Shown here: positions 33,185-42,275 of the stretch, one piece after another
Layout: each line of letters starts with the position of its first letter
How positions within the stretch are numbered: position 1 is the first letter of the stretch
From: an uncultured Bacteroidales bacterium
GTDB taxonomy: Bacteria > Bacteroidota > Bacteroidia > Bacteroidales > Muribaculaceae
DNA length: 64,000 nucleotides
Direction: 5' to 3'
NCBI GenBank assembly: GCA_902777835.1
Contig: CACYVC010000005.1
Span: 85,305 to 149,304 of the forward strand
The notes under the pieces: generated by a model
Told to the model about the DNA's origin: nothing
What the model saw: the letters and a program-made list of their open reading frames with translations, nothing else
Databases searched by the model: none
Made by a program: the position numbers and the translations under genes

Positions 33185-33784
33185 TTATTCTGCTATATCA
33201 TCAGTTTTTGGCTCATTGCCAAGTTTCTCGTTGATAGCCTTTTGTATGCTAGCAGCGAGTTCATATTTCTCAAGTGCTACAGCACGGTTGAGTTTCTTTT
33301 GCAACTCGTCAACCGTCATGTCGCTTAAAGTGCGCTTGGGTTTCACTGCCACTTTGCCTTGTTCACCGTCTTTGATAAGAAAACCAGTCTTATCAAGCAC
33401 CTCCTGAGTGGTGTAGATAGGAGAATTGGTACGCAATGCTAGAGCGATGGCGTCACTGGTGCGTGACTCGAGTTCTATGTCTTGGTCGTTGGTCGAGAGT
33501 TTAAGTTTCGACATAAACACGCCTTCACTGAACTTGTAAATCAGCACCTCGTCGAGACTGATACCAAAGGCATGAAACATGCTCACCATCAAGTCGTGTG
33601 ACAAGGGTCGAGGCGGAATCACATGCTCGAGTCGCATGGCGATGGACTGAGCTTCGGGCACACCTACCACAATAGGCACCCTCAGGTCGCCGTCACGCTG
33701 CTTAAGCAATAGGGCATAAGCACCAGACTGAATCTGGCTATATGTAATGCCCATAACGTCCATTTCTATCTTGTTTTCAGTCAT
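33185..33784 (-). CDS. Bifunctional nuclease (DUF151) family protein with UVR motif
   Basis: 199 residues. The DUF151/BFN domain spans about residues 5-135 (YALLLKQRDGDLRVPIVVG, RPLSHDLM, SRTSDAIALALR). A UVR-like UvrB/UvrC motif ends the protein (LQKKLNRAVALEKYELAASI), which suggests a contact with a UvrABC- or Clp-type partner. Some members have RNase and DNase activity; here it is inferred. It sits 54 nt after mnmA on the same strand. Confidence 0.88.
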   Translation of the reverse strand: MTENKIEMDVMGITYSQIQSGAYALLLKQRDGDLRVPIVVGVPEAQSIAMRLEHVIPPRPLSHDLMVSMFHAFGISLDEVLIYKFSEGVFMSKLKLSTNDQDIELESRTSDAIALALRTNSPIYTTQEVLDKTGFLIKDGEQGKVAVKPKRTLSDMTVDELQKKLNRAVALEKYELAASIQKAINEKLGNEPKTDDIAE

Positions 33785-33808
33785 TTATCTTAATATTTCC
33801 TAGAATCC

Positions 33809-33843
33809 ACTTAAAACTTAATACTTACTACTTAACACTTAAA
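33809..33843. repeat. Heptamer tract, GTNNTAA family, covering the mnmA stop codon
   Basis: Five 7-nt units in plus orientation: ACTTAAA, ACTTAAT, ACTTACT, ACTTAAC, ACTTAAA. The mnmA stop (33839-33841) is in the last unit. The unit order closely matches the tracts at 31057 and 34937. Confidence 0.88.
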
Positions 33844-34906
33844 GAGTTATCACTCCACTGCCGTAACATAGGTGCTGTTCTTTATCGTAGATTACTGCAA
33901 ACTGCCCTGGTGCAATGCCTTGGATATCCTCATCACTCTCAATGAGCCACTGGTTGCCATCAACGTGTGAAATATGCCCCTTGGCAAAGTGCGGAGTGTG
34001 ACGGTTCTTGAAAGTAATTTCGTGAGTGCCACCACTCCCCTGCCACGGGTTGCCGCTGATGAAGTGCATCTCATCGAGATGTATCTCACGACCATATTGC
34101 TTGCTTGTGCCATAGCCGTTGCTCACATATATGGCGTTGTCCATGATGTTTTTCTTTACCACATACCAAGGACCGCCACTTAGTCCCAAACCCTTACGCT
34201 GGCCTATGGTGTGGAACCAGTATCCATTGTGCTCGCCCAGTTTGCGACCAGTCTCAATCTCGATGATGGGCCCCTTTTTCACACCCAAATGGCGTCGTAT
34301 GAAGTCGTTATAGTTAATCTGACCCAGAAAGCAGATGCCTTGGCTGTCTTTGCGGCTTGCGTTGGGAAGCTTCACTTGCTGAGCAATCTCACGCACACGC
34401 GCCTTGGGCATCGACCCAATGGGGAAGATAAGGTGCTTGAGCTGGTCGTAGGTAATCTGGGCCAGGAAATCGGTCTGATCCTTTACTGCATCGGCTGCTG
34501 TGGCAAGATATTTGGTACCATCAATCTCACAGGTGGTGGCATAGTGACCAGTAGCTGTTAAGTCAAAGTCCTTGCCCCATCGCTGCTCAAAATACCCAAA
34601 CTTAATCATGCGGTTGCACATCATGTCGGGGTTAGGAGTGAGACCTGCCTTGACGGTGCGCAGAGCATATTCCATCACATTGTCCCAATACTCCTCGTGA
34701 AGCGACACCACTTCAAGAGGCAGACCATAGCGGTGAGCAATGAGGTTGCACATCTCAATGTCTTCCTCGGCACTGCAGTCGCCCTCGTCGTTGTCCATGC
34801 CAATGCGTATGTAGAACAACTGCAAGTCATGCTGAGCCTGCTCCACAAGCTCATGCACAACTACTGCGCTGTCAACTCCACCCGATACAAGAACCGCTAT
34901 ATTCAT
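33839..34906 (-). CDS. mnmA: tRNA-specific 2-thiouridylase MnmA
   Basis: 355 residues. It thiolates U34 of tRNA-Lys, -Glu and -Gln. The PP-loop ATPase motif [15 protein letters not shown] is at the N-terminus. The catalytic Cys pair is likely the one in [13 protein letters not shown] (near residue 96) and the one in [13 protein letters not shown] (near 190). The C-terminal beta-barrel is complete. It shares the xm5s2U modification pathway with mnmE at 54237-55607. It is downstream of the DoxX gene; the stop codon falls in a repeat tract. Confidence 0.93.
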   Translation of the reverse strand: MNIAVLVSGGVDSAVVVHELVEQAQHDLQLFYIRIGMDNDEGDCSAEEDIEMCNLIAHRYGLPLEVVSLHEEYWDNVMEYALRTVKAGLTPNPDMMCNRMIKFGYFEQRWGKDFDLTATGHYATTCEIDGTKYLATAADAVKDQTDFLAQITYDQLKHLIFPIGSMPKARVREIAQQVKLPNASRKDSQGICFLGQINYNDFIRRHLGVKKGPIIEIETGRKLGEHNGYWFHTIGQRKGLGLSGGPWYVVKKNIMDNAIYVSNGYGTSKQYGREIHLDEMHFISGNPWQGSGGTHEITFKNRHTPHFAKGHISHVDGNQWLIESDEDIQGIAPGQFAVIYDKEQHLCYGSGVITL

Positions 34907-34936
34907 ATTTTAGCTTTAGTTGTACGTGTTATAACC

Positions 34937-34971
34937 ACTTAAAACTTAACACTTACTACTTAACACTTAGT
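34937..34971. repeat. Heptamer tract, GTNNTAA family, between the DoxX gene and mnmA
   Basis: Five 7-nt units in plus orientation: ACTTAAA, ACTTAAC, ACTTACT, ACTTAAC, ACTTAGT. It ends two bases before the DoxX stop codon. Confidence 0.88.
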
Positions 34972-34973
34972 TA

Positions 34974-35468
34974 TCACGCTTTCTCTAGCACCTCGCTCTC
35001 CTCGTCATCTTTCTCACTAATAGTGTGGATAGCAATTAGGTAGTCGAGTGAAATCTTGCCAGGACCAGCGAGCAACATATACACAAAAATTCCCAAGAAC
35101 ATGATGGGATAACCTGGCTCAAAGAAGAACATCTGCTGAGCCGCACCCGCCACGTTAGTGGCACTAGGCATTATCGTCTCGGCGTAAATCATCACACCTA
35201 TCGAAGGCAGTAGTGCAAAACGCGTGAGTAGTCCTAAAATGATAAACACTGAGCACACGATTTCTATAACCACTATTGCCGCCATAGCAGTCTCACTGAG
35301 CCCCATTGCAGTGTGGGTAAACTCGTTGAGGTGCATCATCTGTCTTACTCCAAGCTGCAGGAACATCAAACCTGTGAACAGACGCAGGAACAAGCGCGAC
35401 AAGTTACTGTAGGTGTGGCCCACATTTATCATGAACAGGTTCTGAAACCACTTTGGAATCTTTGTCAT
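34974..35468 (-). CDS. DoxX family membrane protein
   Basis: 164 residues with four membrane segments (about 22-40, 55-80, 85-105, 120-140), the usual DoxX arrangement. Motif LFLRLFTGLMFLQLGVRQM opens the domain. Members range from thiosulfate:quinone oxidoreductase subunits to proteins of unknown role; no specific function can be assigned. The charged C-terminus (EKDDEESEVLEKA) is cytoplasmic. It lies 34 nt after the DUF5106 gene on the same strand. Confidence 0.85.
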   Translation of the reverse strand: MTKIPKWFQNLFMINVGHTYSNLSRLFLRLFTGLMFLQLGVRQMMHLNEFTHTAMGLSETAMAAIVVIEIVCSVFIILGLLTRFALLPSIGVMIYAETIMPSATNVAGAAQQMFFFEPGYPIMFLGIFVYMLLAGPGKISLDYLIAIHTISEKDDEESEVLEKA

Positions 35469-35502
35469 AGTCTTTATAGTGTTTGATTGTTTACTTGATG
35501 AT

Positions 35503-36393
35503 TTAATTCGACACCATGTTTTTCATGAAATCGACTGTCTTGTTCTTGGCTATCACGCGGAACTCCTCGTCGAGGACATACAGGCATGGCATTATGCGCA
35601 TATCAAGTTTACTGGCAACGTCCTTGCTGGCGCCCACCTCCCACTTCTCGCTATAGTTGCGTGAGTCGGCATCCCACTGCTTGGGGACATCTCCAATAAT
35701 GATATTTATAACCTTGATATGCCCCTGCTCAACAAGCTGGCCAAAGGTGATGTCGGTGCTCAAGCGCATACGCTCTATCGAACTGCCACTATCACCATCA
35801 CTGAAAATCACCACATACAAAGCAGCACCTTCGGAGCGGTTGTCGGTAAGGTGGCGACGAGCACCTGTGATTGATGTATATTCAAAGTCGAGTAGCGGCT
35901 GCCCCAGCTTACTGGTGCTCAGTCGTTTGATTTGCTCGCTATAGTGATTGCGAACCTCCTTCTTTGCCCAACTAGCATCGGCAACGCTCTGTGCGAATGT
36001 AAGATACAGATCATCAACCACATCAGTATCATGATAAAAAAGTATATACTCGGCTATACTTGCCAACTTCAAGAAGTTGTCGTGATTGGCCTGCGACTTG
36101 AACATGAGGTTACGAACTGAACCCAACGATACATTCACATTGGCACCAGCTTTCATAATATCGAAATAAGTGAGCATTGCCTCAATCAAGAGGCTGTCGT
36201 TTTCCTCAGCTAAGGGCTTAGTGAGCTCGCAGTTGTCCCAAAAATGCTGGACGCTATAGTTGCAACGGCTTTCGATGCTCGTACATGTATCGGGGGCAAC
36301 CGGATACTCAAACAAAGTGGCCACCTGACACAACGCATTACTTGCTGAAAACAAACCTATTACAACTAATATTAAACGTAAAATCTTATTCAT
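35503..36393 (-). CDS. DUF5106 / thioredoxin-like exported protein
   Basis: 296 residues. Signal peptide about 1-22. The N-terminal half is all-helical (DUF5106-like, residues 25-165), and the C-terminal half resembles a thioredoxin fold (LYVVIFSDGDSGSS near 200, MRIMPCLYVLDEEFRVI near 270). No CXXC pair is present; the position normally holding it reads DGDSGSS, so redox activity is unlikely. The cis-Pro region (IMPCLYVLD) is kept. Common in Bacteroidales; function unknown. Confidence 0.8.
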   Translation of the reverse strand: MNKILRLILVVIGLFSASNALCQVATLFEYPVAPDTCTSIESRCNYSVQHFWDNCELTKPLAEENDSLLIEAMLTYFDIMKAGANVNVSLGSVRNLMFKSQANHDNFLKLASIAEYILFYHDTDVVDDLYLTFAQSVADASWAKKEVRNHYSEQIKRLSTSKLGQPLLDFEYTSITGARRHLTDNRSEGAALYVVIFSDGDSGSSIERMRLSTDITFGQLVEQGHIKVINIIIGDVPKQWDADSRNYSEKWEVGASKDVASKLDMRIMPCLYVLDEEFRVIAKNKTVDFMKNMVSN

Positions 36394-36492
36394 CTATATA
36401 AATAATAATTATTATATTACTATTTAACTTGCTAAGGTACGGCAAAAAAAAACAACACACAAACATATTGCACTAAAAAAAACTTAAAGCCA

Positions 36493-36530
36493 TAAAAAAT
36501 CCCCCTCCAGCAAATGCTGCCAGAGGGGGA
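36493..36530 (-). terminator. Intrinsic terminator of tRNA-Thr
   Basis: On the minus strand CCCCCTCTGGCAGCA pairs with TGCTGGAGGGGG around a short loop and is followed by ATTTTTT. It lies just past the 3' end of the tRNA. Confidence 0.88.
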
Positions 36531-36536
36531 AGAAGG

Positions 36537-36609
36537 AGCCACGAACGGGACTCGAACCCGTGACCTACGCGTTACGAATGCGTTGCTCTACCGACTGAGC
36601 TATTGTGGC
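36537..36609 (-). tRNA. tRNA-Thr (anticodon CGT)
   Basis: A 73-nt cloverleaf on the minus strand: acceptor GCCACAA/TCGTGGC with one mismatch, D arm GCTC/GAGC, anticodon loop TTCGTAA with CGT reading ACG, T arm ACGGG-TTCGAGT-CCCGT, discriminator T. CCA is not encoded. A strong terminator follows. It lies between the DUF5106 and DUF4270 genes. Confidence 0.95.
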
Positions 36610-36626
36610 TAATATAGCTGTTGTAG

Positions 36627-38051
36627 CTAATATAATATCTGCTTACTATAGGTAAGTATTATCTTTGCATCTAGGAGATTAAGCTTCGCCAGACACGGCC
36701 GAGACACCGCAGGAGCTATCTTTGTGACAACTTCGCTATTAGCGCTCGATGTGTAGTAATAGTAACTCGAAGTGGTGTTAGTGTATTTTGTCACATCGAT
36801 AGGCATAATCACAAAGTTCATGTCGTCTTCAGTGGCTATGCCACCCTTTTTGTTGATGATGTCAAGAACATAGCTTCTAAGACCAGAGAACGTATAGACC
36901 TTTTCCTGTTCATTGTACTCGGCATAGAATGCGTCTTTGTTGTTGGTCAACGAGTCCTTTTCAAAGAAAGTATCACGATATCCCTCTTTCACCATCAGCA
37001 GATACTTGGGAGGAGCTATATCATATTTGTTAGCAATCTCAATCACAGGAATCTCAAGGGTCAAATTATTGATGACACTCAACGCATCGCGTGAATCTTC
37101 GTTGAAGTGGTTGATGATTTCCTGAATTGGGAAATGAGCATGAATCTCATATCCTGCGGGACCCATCACAATGGCATCGCCAGCAGCGATTTTAGAAAGC
37201 ACCGATGGCGCCGCATCAAGAGAGATGTTGTTGTTATACACCACCTCGGGTGTTACTGCCATATAGCTCTGTTTCATAGCAGGATATATGGTGTCGGTAG
37301 TCTCATCAAGTTTCTCATACTTGCGATAATAGCTCACAAACTCAATATCATAGAAGTTCATCACGTGGCCCTCGCCATAACTATTCTTGATGTAGATACC
37401 TGGAAAGTAGGAAGCGAAATCTTTAGGAGTTTTAAATGTTGAGGGATTCGCTTTGTACTCATTGAAAATATCACGAGCATAGCTCACAGGTACAGGAACC
37501 TTAATCTCGTAATAACTTACAGATGCGCCACTTTGAGACGTATATTCAGTTTTTAACGACATATCGTCAGCCGAATATGCAACCGAGCCCATCAGCGCGT
37601 CTTCGCTATAGTAACCTTCGGGATTAAAATCGGTGTAAATGGGATTAGGAAGCTGCTTGTTGAGCTTATACACGTTCATGCGCATAGGTGCCAACTTGTC
37701 GCCAACAACGTCGCTAGTAGCCACCCTCATCACCAGGAAGCATGAATCCACCCACTGAGCTCCGCCATGCACGCCCACAGTGTCGATAGTAGTAGATGGC
37801 ATGAACTGCGCCACCACATCACTGGAGAGGGCGCCATAACCATCGGCAGTCACCTTGCCTATGAGCTGGATGCTGCTGCGTGAGCGCAAGTGTGAACTTC
37901 TTACACTCGTTCCACCAATGACAAAACTATCATCCTCAATTACCGCAGAATGAATGTCGGAGATTGATGTGCCTATCACATCATCGGTACAAGAGTTAAA
38001 GCCAACAACAATGGCAAGAGTTGACAGTAACGCAAAAAATATCTTTCTCAT
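36627..38051 (-). CDS. DUF4270 family lipoprotein
   Basis: 474 residues. A lipoprotein signal with lipobox ending near Cys21 (LAIVVGFNSC) followed by DD, which fits periplasmic or surface anchoring. The remainder is beta-rich and matches DUF4270 (PF14092), widespread in Bacteroidales. Its usual neighbour is a glycogen synthase-like GT5 gene, found here 46 nt upstream on the same strand. Function unknown. Confidence 0.88.
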   Translation of the reverse strand: MRKIFFALLSTLAIVVGFNSCTDDVIGTSISDIHSAVIEDDSFVIGGTSVRSSHLRSRSSIQLIGKVTADGYGALSSDVVAQFMPSTTIDTVGVHGGAQWVDSCFLVMRVATSDVVGDKLAPMRMNVYKLNKQLPNPIYTDFNPEGYYSEDALMGSVAYSADDMSLKTEYTSQSGASVSYYEIKVPVPVSYARDIFNEYKANPSTFKTPKDFASYFPGIYIKNSYGEGHVMNFYDIEFVSYYRKYEKLDETTDTIYPAMKQSYMAVTPEVVYNNNISLDAAPSVLSKIAAGDAIVMGPAGYEIHAHFPIQEIINHFNEDSRDALSVINNLTLEIPVIEIANKYDIAPPKYLLMVKEGYRDTFFEKDSLTNNKDAFYAEYNEQEKVYTFSGLRSYVLDIINKKGGIATEDDMNFVIMPIDVTKYTNTTSSYYYYTSSANSEVVTKIAPAVSRPCLAKLNLLDAKIILTYSKQILY

Positions 38052-38097
38052 TTTAAATCAATACTCATTAACGACCTGTTTTCGTTTTTCTAACCAC

Positions 38098-38910
38098 TTA
38101 CAAACTGTGATAGAATTCTATACAACGGTCAACAAAAGTGCTATCGTCCGACTCTTGGTAAGGCAGGAATGGAAGCCCCGATTCCTCTACCATCTTCAAC
38201 ACCTCGGGGTTGACATTCTCACTGCATTGCACCACCGCCTGACAATGCTCAAGAGCAAGACGCATCAAATCAACATAATTGGCACTTCTGTCCATAATGG
38301 GAGCAAGATCCTCATCGCTGAAGCCGTCAAACTTAAGTTTCTTATAGAGGTCCTCACTGAGAGGGCTCACCATTTCCTCATCAAAGAGCGACATCACAAC
38401 TTTTGAGTCACGGAACGAAGGATCATCACCATAAATCTTACTGATATACAATGGGGCAAGAGCCGTAATCCAGCCGCTGCAATGGATAATACCAGGAGCC
38501 CAACGCTGCTTCTTCACAGCCTCAAGCACACCGCGAACATAAAATATTGAACGCTCATCGTTGTCCTCGGGGTGAGAGTTTATCTCCAATTCCTTGGTGA
38601 TTTCGGGAGTGAAATAGTCGTCACTGAAAATGAAATACACCTGCAAGCGAGCTGGTTGCAAAGTTGCAACCTTGATTATCAGGGGATGATCCATGTCATC
38701 AATGATAAGGTTCATTCCTGACAGACGAATCACGGGATGCAATTGGTTGCGGCGGTCGTTGACAAATCCATACTTAGGCATGAAAGTGCGAACCTCAGCA
38801 CCTTTCTCCTGAACTCGCTGCGCTAACTGGCGGCTGAAGTTTCCCATCTCGCTCTCGGGAAGATAGGGAGATATCTCCTGCAATATGAACAGAACTTTAT
38901 TGAAATCCAT
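38098..38910 (-). CDS. Glycogen/starch synthase catalytic (GT5) domain protein
   Basis: 270 residues. The start is taken at ATG 38908-38910 (MDFNKVLFILQEISPY); an in-frame start 81 nt upstream would add an unrelated, basic extension and would overlap the promoter. Only the N-terminal GT5 Rossmann domain is present (GNFSRQLAQRVQEKGAEVR, IIHCSGWITALAPLYI). The C-terminal ADP-glucose binding domain of true glycogen synthases is absent. Such short forms are typical of Bacteroidales and sit next to DUF4270 genes. Enzymatic activity is uncertain. Confidence 0.82.
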   Translation of the reverse strand: MDFNKVLFILQEISPYLPESEMGNFSRQLAQRVQEKGAEVRTFMPKYGFVNDRRNQLHPVIRLSGMNLIIDDMDHPLIIKVATLQPARLQVYFIFSDDYFTPEITKELEINSHPEDNDERSIFYVRGVLEAVKKQRWAPGIIHCSGWITALAPLYISKIYGDDPSFRDSKVVMSLFDEEMVSPLSEDLYKKLKFDGFSDEDLAPIMDRSANYVDLMRLALEHCQAVVQCSENVNPEVLKMVEESGLPFLPYQESDDSTFVDRCIEFYHSL

Positions 38911-38942
38911 TGTGAAGTGTATAGTTATCTTTAATTTAATTG

Positions 38943-38950
38943 CAAAGGTA
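38943..38950 (-). promoter_or_regulatory. -7 promoter element of the GT5-DUF4270 operon
   Basis: TACCTTTG on the minus strand, 32 nt before the chosen ATG at 38910. Its position argues against the longer GT5 start at 38991. Confidence 0.6.
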
Positions 38951-39044
38951 GCATTTTTTCTCCTAATAAAGAAATTAATCGCCAAATGCACAAAGTTTTT
39001 AACTTAATTTTAATCACAACACATCACAAGGAATACTTTTTTAA

Positions 39045-39081
39045 GAAAAAACGAGCAAAGTATAAACCCTGCTCGTTTTCG
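39045..39081 (-). terminator. Intrinsic terminator of asnS
   Basis: On the minus strand AAAACGAGCA pairs with TGCTCGTTTT and is followed by a T-rich run, about 30 nt past the asnS stop. Confidence 0.85.
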
Positions 39082-39111
39082 CTTTTATTGATATAGTAAC
39101 AAATACTTTCT

Positions 39112-40506
39112 TTAGAACTCGCAATTATTGGGAGTACGGGGGAAGGCGATGACGTCGCGTATGTTGGCCATGCCAGTCACAAATAGTACAAGACGCTCAA
39201 AGCCAAGGCCGAAGCCACTGTGAGGCACAGTGCCATACTTGCGTGTGTCGAGATACCACCACATGTCTTTCATAGGTATTCCAAGCTCATTGATGCGGGT
39301 CAAGAGCTTATCATAATCGGCTTCACGCTCTGAGCCACCGATGATTTCGCCAATCTGGGGGAACAGCACGTCCATAGCGCGTACCGTCTTGCCATCGTCG
39401 TTCTGTTTCATGTAGAACGCCTTGATTTCCTTAGGATAATCGGTAAGGATTACAGGACGCTTGAAGTGCTTCTCCACCAAGTAACGCTCATGCTCGCTCT
39501 GCAAGTCAACGCCCCATTTCACTGGGAACTCAAACTTGGCACCACTCTCCTCAAGAATCTTGATGCCCTCGGTATATGTCAAGCGCACAAACTCATCTTT
39601 GAGCACGCTATTGAGGCGCTCAATAAGGGTGTTGTCATACATCTTGTTCAGGAACTCGATGTCGTCCTGGCAATGGTCAAGAGCATACTTCACGCAATAT
39701 TTGATGAATTCCTCTGCGAGGTCCATATTGTCATTGATGTCGTAGAATGCCATCTCGGGTTCAATCATCCAGAACTCAGCCAAGTGACGGGGAGTGTTGC
39801 TGTTCTCAGCGCGGAAAGTGGGACCAAAGGTGTAGATGGCACCTAGCGAGGTGGCGCCAAGCTCACCCTCGAGCTGACCACTCACTGTGAGACTTGTCAT
39901 CTTGCCAAAGAAATCCTTGCTGTAATCAATCTTGCCGTCCTCGGTGCGGGGCATGTCGTTCACGTCGAGGGTAGTAACTTGGAACATCTCACCTGCTCCC
40001 TCGGCATCACTTGAGGTGATGAGAGGAGTGTGAAGGTAGAAGAACCCCTTATCGTTGAAGAACTTGTGAATGGCAAATGCCAAATGGTGACGGATGCGGA
40101 AGATGGCACCAAAGGTGTTGGTGCGCATGCGCAAGTGTCCTATTTCACGCAGGAACTCTAGAGTGTGGCCCTTCTTCTGCAAAGGATACTCCTCGGCCGA
40201 TGCAGTGCCATACACCTCAATCTCCTCGGCCTGAACCTCATAGCTCTGACCCTTGCCCATCGAAGCAACTAGCGTACCTATCACGCACAGGCTGGAGCCA
40301 GTGGTGATGGGTTTGAGCTGCTCATCGGTGAATTTCTCAAGATTTACAACGATTTGAAGGTTGTTGATAGTGGAGCCATCGTTAAGTGCGATAAACTGCA
40401 CGTGCTTGTTGCCACGACGGGTCCTAACCCAACCTTTCACACACACTTGTTGGCCTTCGAGTTCGCCACTGAAGACGTCAACAATTTTTGTTCGTTTTAT
40501 TGCCAT
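39112..40506 (-). CDS. asnS: Asparagine--tRNA ligase
   Basis: 464 residues, class IIb synthetase. An OB-fold anticodon-binding domain at 15-105 ([19 protein letters not shown]) precedes the class II core with motif 2 ([20 protein letters not shown]) and motif 3 ([15 protein letters not shown]). It distinguishes itself from AspRS by the AsnRS-like motif 2 loop and length. Between asnS and the upstream pseudouridine synthase are a repeat tract and an inverted repeat. Confidence 0.96.
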   Translation of the reverse strand: MAIKRTKIVDVFSGELEGQQVCVKGWVRTRRGNKHVQFIALNDGSTINNLQIVVNLEKFTDEQLKPITTGSSLCVIGTLVASMGKGQSYEVQAEEIEVYGTASAEEYPLQKKGHTLEFLREIGHLRMRTNTFGAIFRIRHHLAFAIHKFFNDKGFFYLHTPLITSSDAEGAGEMFQVTTLDVNDMPRTEDGKIDYSKDFFGKMTSLTVSGQLEGELGATSLGAIYTFGPTFRAENSNTPRHLAEFWMIEPEMAFYDINDNMDLAEEFIKYCVKYALDHCQDDIEFLNKMYDNTLIERLNSVLKDEFVRLTYTEGIKILEESGAKFEFPVKWGVDLQSEHERYLVEKHFKRPVILTDYPKEIKAFYMKQNDDGKTVRAMDVLFPQIGEIIGGSEREADYDKLLTRINELGIPMKDMWWYLDTRKYGTVPHSGFGLGFERLVLFVTGMANIRDVIAFPRTPNNCEF

Positions 40507-40535
40507 AATAAATTATATCTTTTAAATGCTATGAG

Positions 40536-40572
40536 GCGCTTCACTGTTCCCAAATCGGGGCGCGAAGCACCT
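40536..40572. repeat. Imperfect inverted repeat GAGGCGCTTC / GAAGCACCTC
   Basis: Ten-base arms with one mismatch enclose about 17 nt. Without a clear T-run on either strand it is not a confident terminator. It lies between the pseudouridine synthase gene and asnS. Confidence 0.4.
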
Positions 40573-40600
40573 CACTAATCACTAATCTCTAATCCCAAAT
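40573..40600. repeat. Heptamer tract, CACTAAT family
   Basis: Four 7-nt units: CACTAAT, CACTAAT, CTCTAAT, CCCAAAT. On the coding strand they read ATTAGTG-like. It lies between asnS and the pseudouridine synthase gene. Confidence 0.75.
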
Positions 40601-40628
40601 CTCATTTTTTGTTCAAAAAACGAATGAA

Positions 40629-41957
40629 TTATTCAAATGAGTTTTGTTTCAAGAAGTTAACCTCTTCCTGTGTGAGGTAGCGCCACTTGCCGCGAGCAAG
40701 GTTCTTCTTGGTCAAACCAGCGAAATACACGCGGTCGAGTTTCACTACATGATATCCCAACGCCTCAAAGATGCGGCGAACCACACGGTTGCGGCCAGAG
40801 TGAATCTCAATACCAGCCTGCTTGCGGTCGGTGGGGCTCACGTAGCTCACTGCGTCGGCATGGATAGGACCATCGTCAAGCTCTACTCCATCGGCTATGT
40901 GCTGCATGTCTTCCTCGCTGATGGGCTTATCTACCCACACTTGATATATTTTCTTCTTAACATATTGTGGATGAGTAAGTTTTGATGCCAGATCACCATC
41001 ATTGGTAAGCAGCAGCACGCCAGTAGTGTTGCGGTCTAAACGGCCTACTGGATAAATGCGCTCATCGCAGGCACCCTTAACATAGTCCATCACGGTCTTG
41101 CGGCCGTTGGGGTCATCACTAGTAGTAACACAGTCTTTAGGCTTGTTGAGAAGCACATAGCACTTCTTCTCGGCAACTACCACCTGATCGTTATATTCCA
41201 CAATATCTTTAGGAGTGATCTTGATACCGAGCTGGTCAACGACTTCACCATTAACCTTGATAACGCCCTTTTGTATCAGCTCATCGGCCTCACGACGCGA
41301 ACAAATGCCGGCGTTGGCCATGAACTTGTTGAGGCGCATGGTGGTGTTAGGATCAATCATTGGCTCCTCATACTCAATGCGTTGTGGGCGGGGAGTGAAA
41401 CGCATCTGTGGACGTGGACCCTGCATTTTGTGACCACCGCGCTGATTGCGGTTGCTGTAGCCACCGCGCTGCTGGTAACCGCCACGCTGCTGATAGCCGC
41501 CTTGCTGGCGATAGTTGCGCTGCTGGTAACCACCGCGTTGCTGGTAACCACCCTGCTGTGGACGGTTGTAGGTGCGCTGCTGGTAGCTGTTACCTTCTTG
41601 CTGCTCACCCTCACCCTGCTGTGGGTAACGCTGGTTGTAACCACCTTGCTGAGGACGGTTGTAATTGCGCTGCTGGTAGCCGCGTTGCTGATAACCGCCA
41701 CGCTGTTGGTAGCCGCGTTGTTGATAACCGCCACGCTGCTGGTAGCCACCACGTTGCTGATAGCCGCCTTGTGGTCGGTTGTAATTGCGTTGTTGGTAAC
41801 CACCTTGATACTCACCACTTGCGTCTTCACCCGATTGTGTTTCACGATTGTAATCGGCATTTTCTACTCTTGGAGTAGTCATCTCATTCTCGTCCATAAC
41901 AGGACGCGACTCACTAATACGTGGTCGTTTCGGTTTTTTCTCTAAGTTCTCATCCAT
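40629..41957 (-). CDS. RsuA/RluB-family pseudouridine synthase with YQQR/RGG-rich N-terminal tail
   Basis: 442 residues. Residues about 200-442 are a standard RsuA/RluB/E/F synthase: S4 domain (RLNKFMANAGICSRREADEL), catalytic Asp in VGRLDRNTTGVLLLTNDGD, and GRNRVVRRIFEALGY. Residues about 45-185 are a low-complexity tail built from GGYQQR units (twelve YQQR) mixed with NYNRPQ. It is rich in Tyr, Gln, Gly and Arg and nearly lacks acidic and aliphatic residues outside one QGEGEQQEG patch. Such RGG/Tyr-rich tails bind RNA and drive condensation in eukaryotic proteins; that role is inferred here. Its promoter is at 42076. Confidence 0.9.
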   Translation of the reverse strand: MDENLEKKPKRPRISESRPVMDENEMTTPRVENADYNRETQSGEDASGEYQGGYQQRNYNRPQGGYQQRGGYQQRGGYQQRGYQQRGGYQQRGYQQRNYNRPQQGGYNQRYPQQGEGEQQEGNSYQQRTYNRPQQGGYQQRGGYQQRNYRQQGGYQQRGGYQQRGGYSNRNQRGGHKMQGPRPQMRFTPRPQRIEYEEPMIDPNTTMRLNKFMANAGICSRREADELIQKGVIKVNGEVVDQLGIKITPKDIVEYNDQVVVAEKKCYVLLNKPKDCVTTSDDPNGRKTVMDYVKGACDERIYPVGRLDRNTTGVLLLTNDGDLASKLTHPQYVKKKIYQVWVDKPISEEDMQHIADGVELDDGPIHADAVSYVSPTDRKQAGIEIHSGRNRVVRRIFEALGYHVVKLDRVYFAGLTKKNLARGKWRYLTQEEVNFLKQNSFE

Positions 41958-42075
41958 AGCTGAGATTGAATCTAATAAGGGTTATTAATATTTTTTTCGT
42001 GACCTCTCGGTCGCGTTAACAGATTTTTATTTAGGTTTTTATTTCGTTTCTTTTTATTACCTCGCAAACTTTTTG

Positions 42076-42083
42076 CAAAGATA
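42076..42083 (-). promoter_or_regulatory. -7 promoter element of the YQQR-tailed pseudouridine synthase gene
   Basis: TATCTTTG on the minus strand, which predicts a leader of about 110 nt. Confidence 0.55.
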
Positions 42084-42208
42084 ATGCTTTTAGTTGAATA
42101 AAAAAGCAATGAGGCATTATTTTTCTTCTTTTTTTTAATAATAATTAATTAACGGTCCAAAAAAAACGGCAAAAAACCACTTTTTTTCAAAAAAAATCGC
42201 CCAAAGCA

Positions 42209-42238
42209 TTGCAGATAAGAAAAAATGTAGTACCTTTG
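42209..42238 (+). promoter_or_regulatory. Promoter of rpsO
   Basis: TTG (42209-42211), a 19-nt spacer and TACCTTTG (42231-42238), 37 nt before the ATG. It matches the Bacteroidota consensus well. Confidence 0.7.
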
Positions 42239-42275
42239 CCCCGCAATTTTGCGCAAATTTTTAAAAATTAACACA

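Larger units (their letters stand above)
41958..42275. other. Divergent intergenic region with two promoters
   Basis: 318 nt between the pseudouridine synthase gene (minus) and rpsO (plus). Both promoters are visible, as is a small hairpin GACC-TCTC-GGTC at 42001-42012 in the minus-strand leader. Nothing else is supported. Confidence 0.6.

Noticed and set aside
38911-38991. Longer start for the GT5 gene
   Set aside because: The extension is basic and unlike the family, and the -7 promoter element falls inside it.
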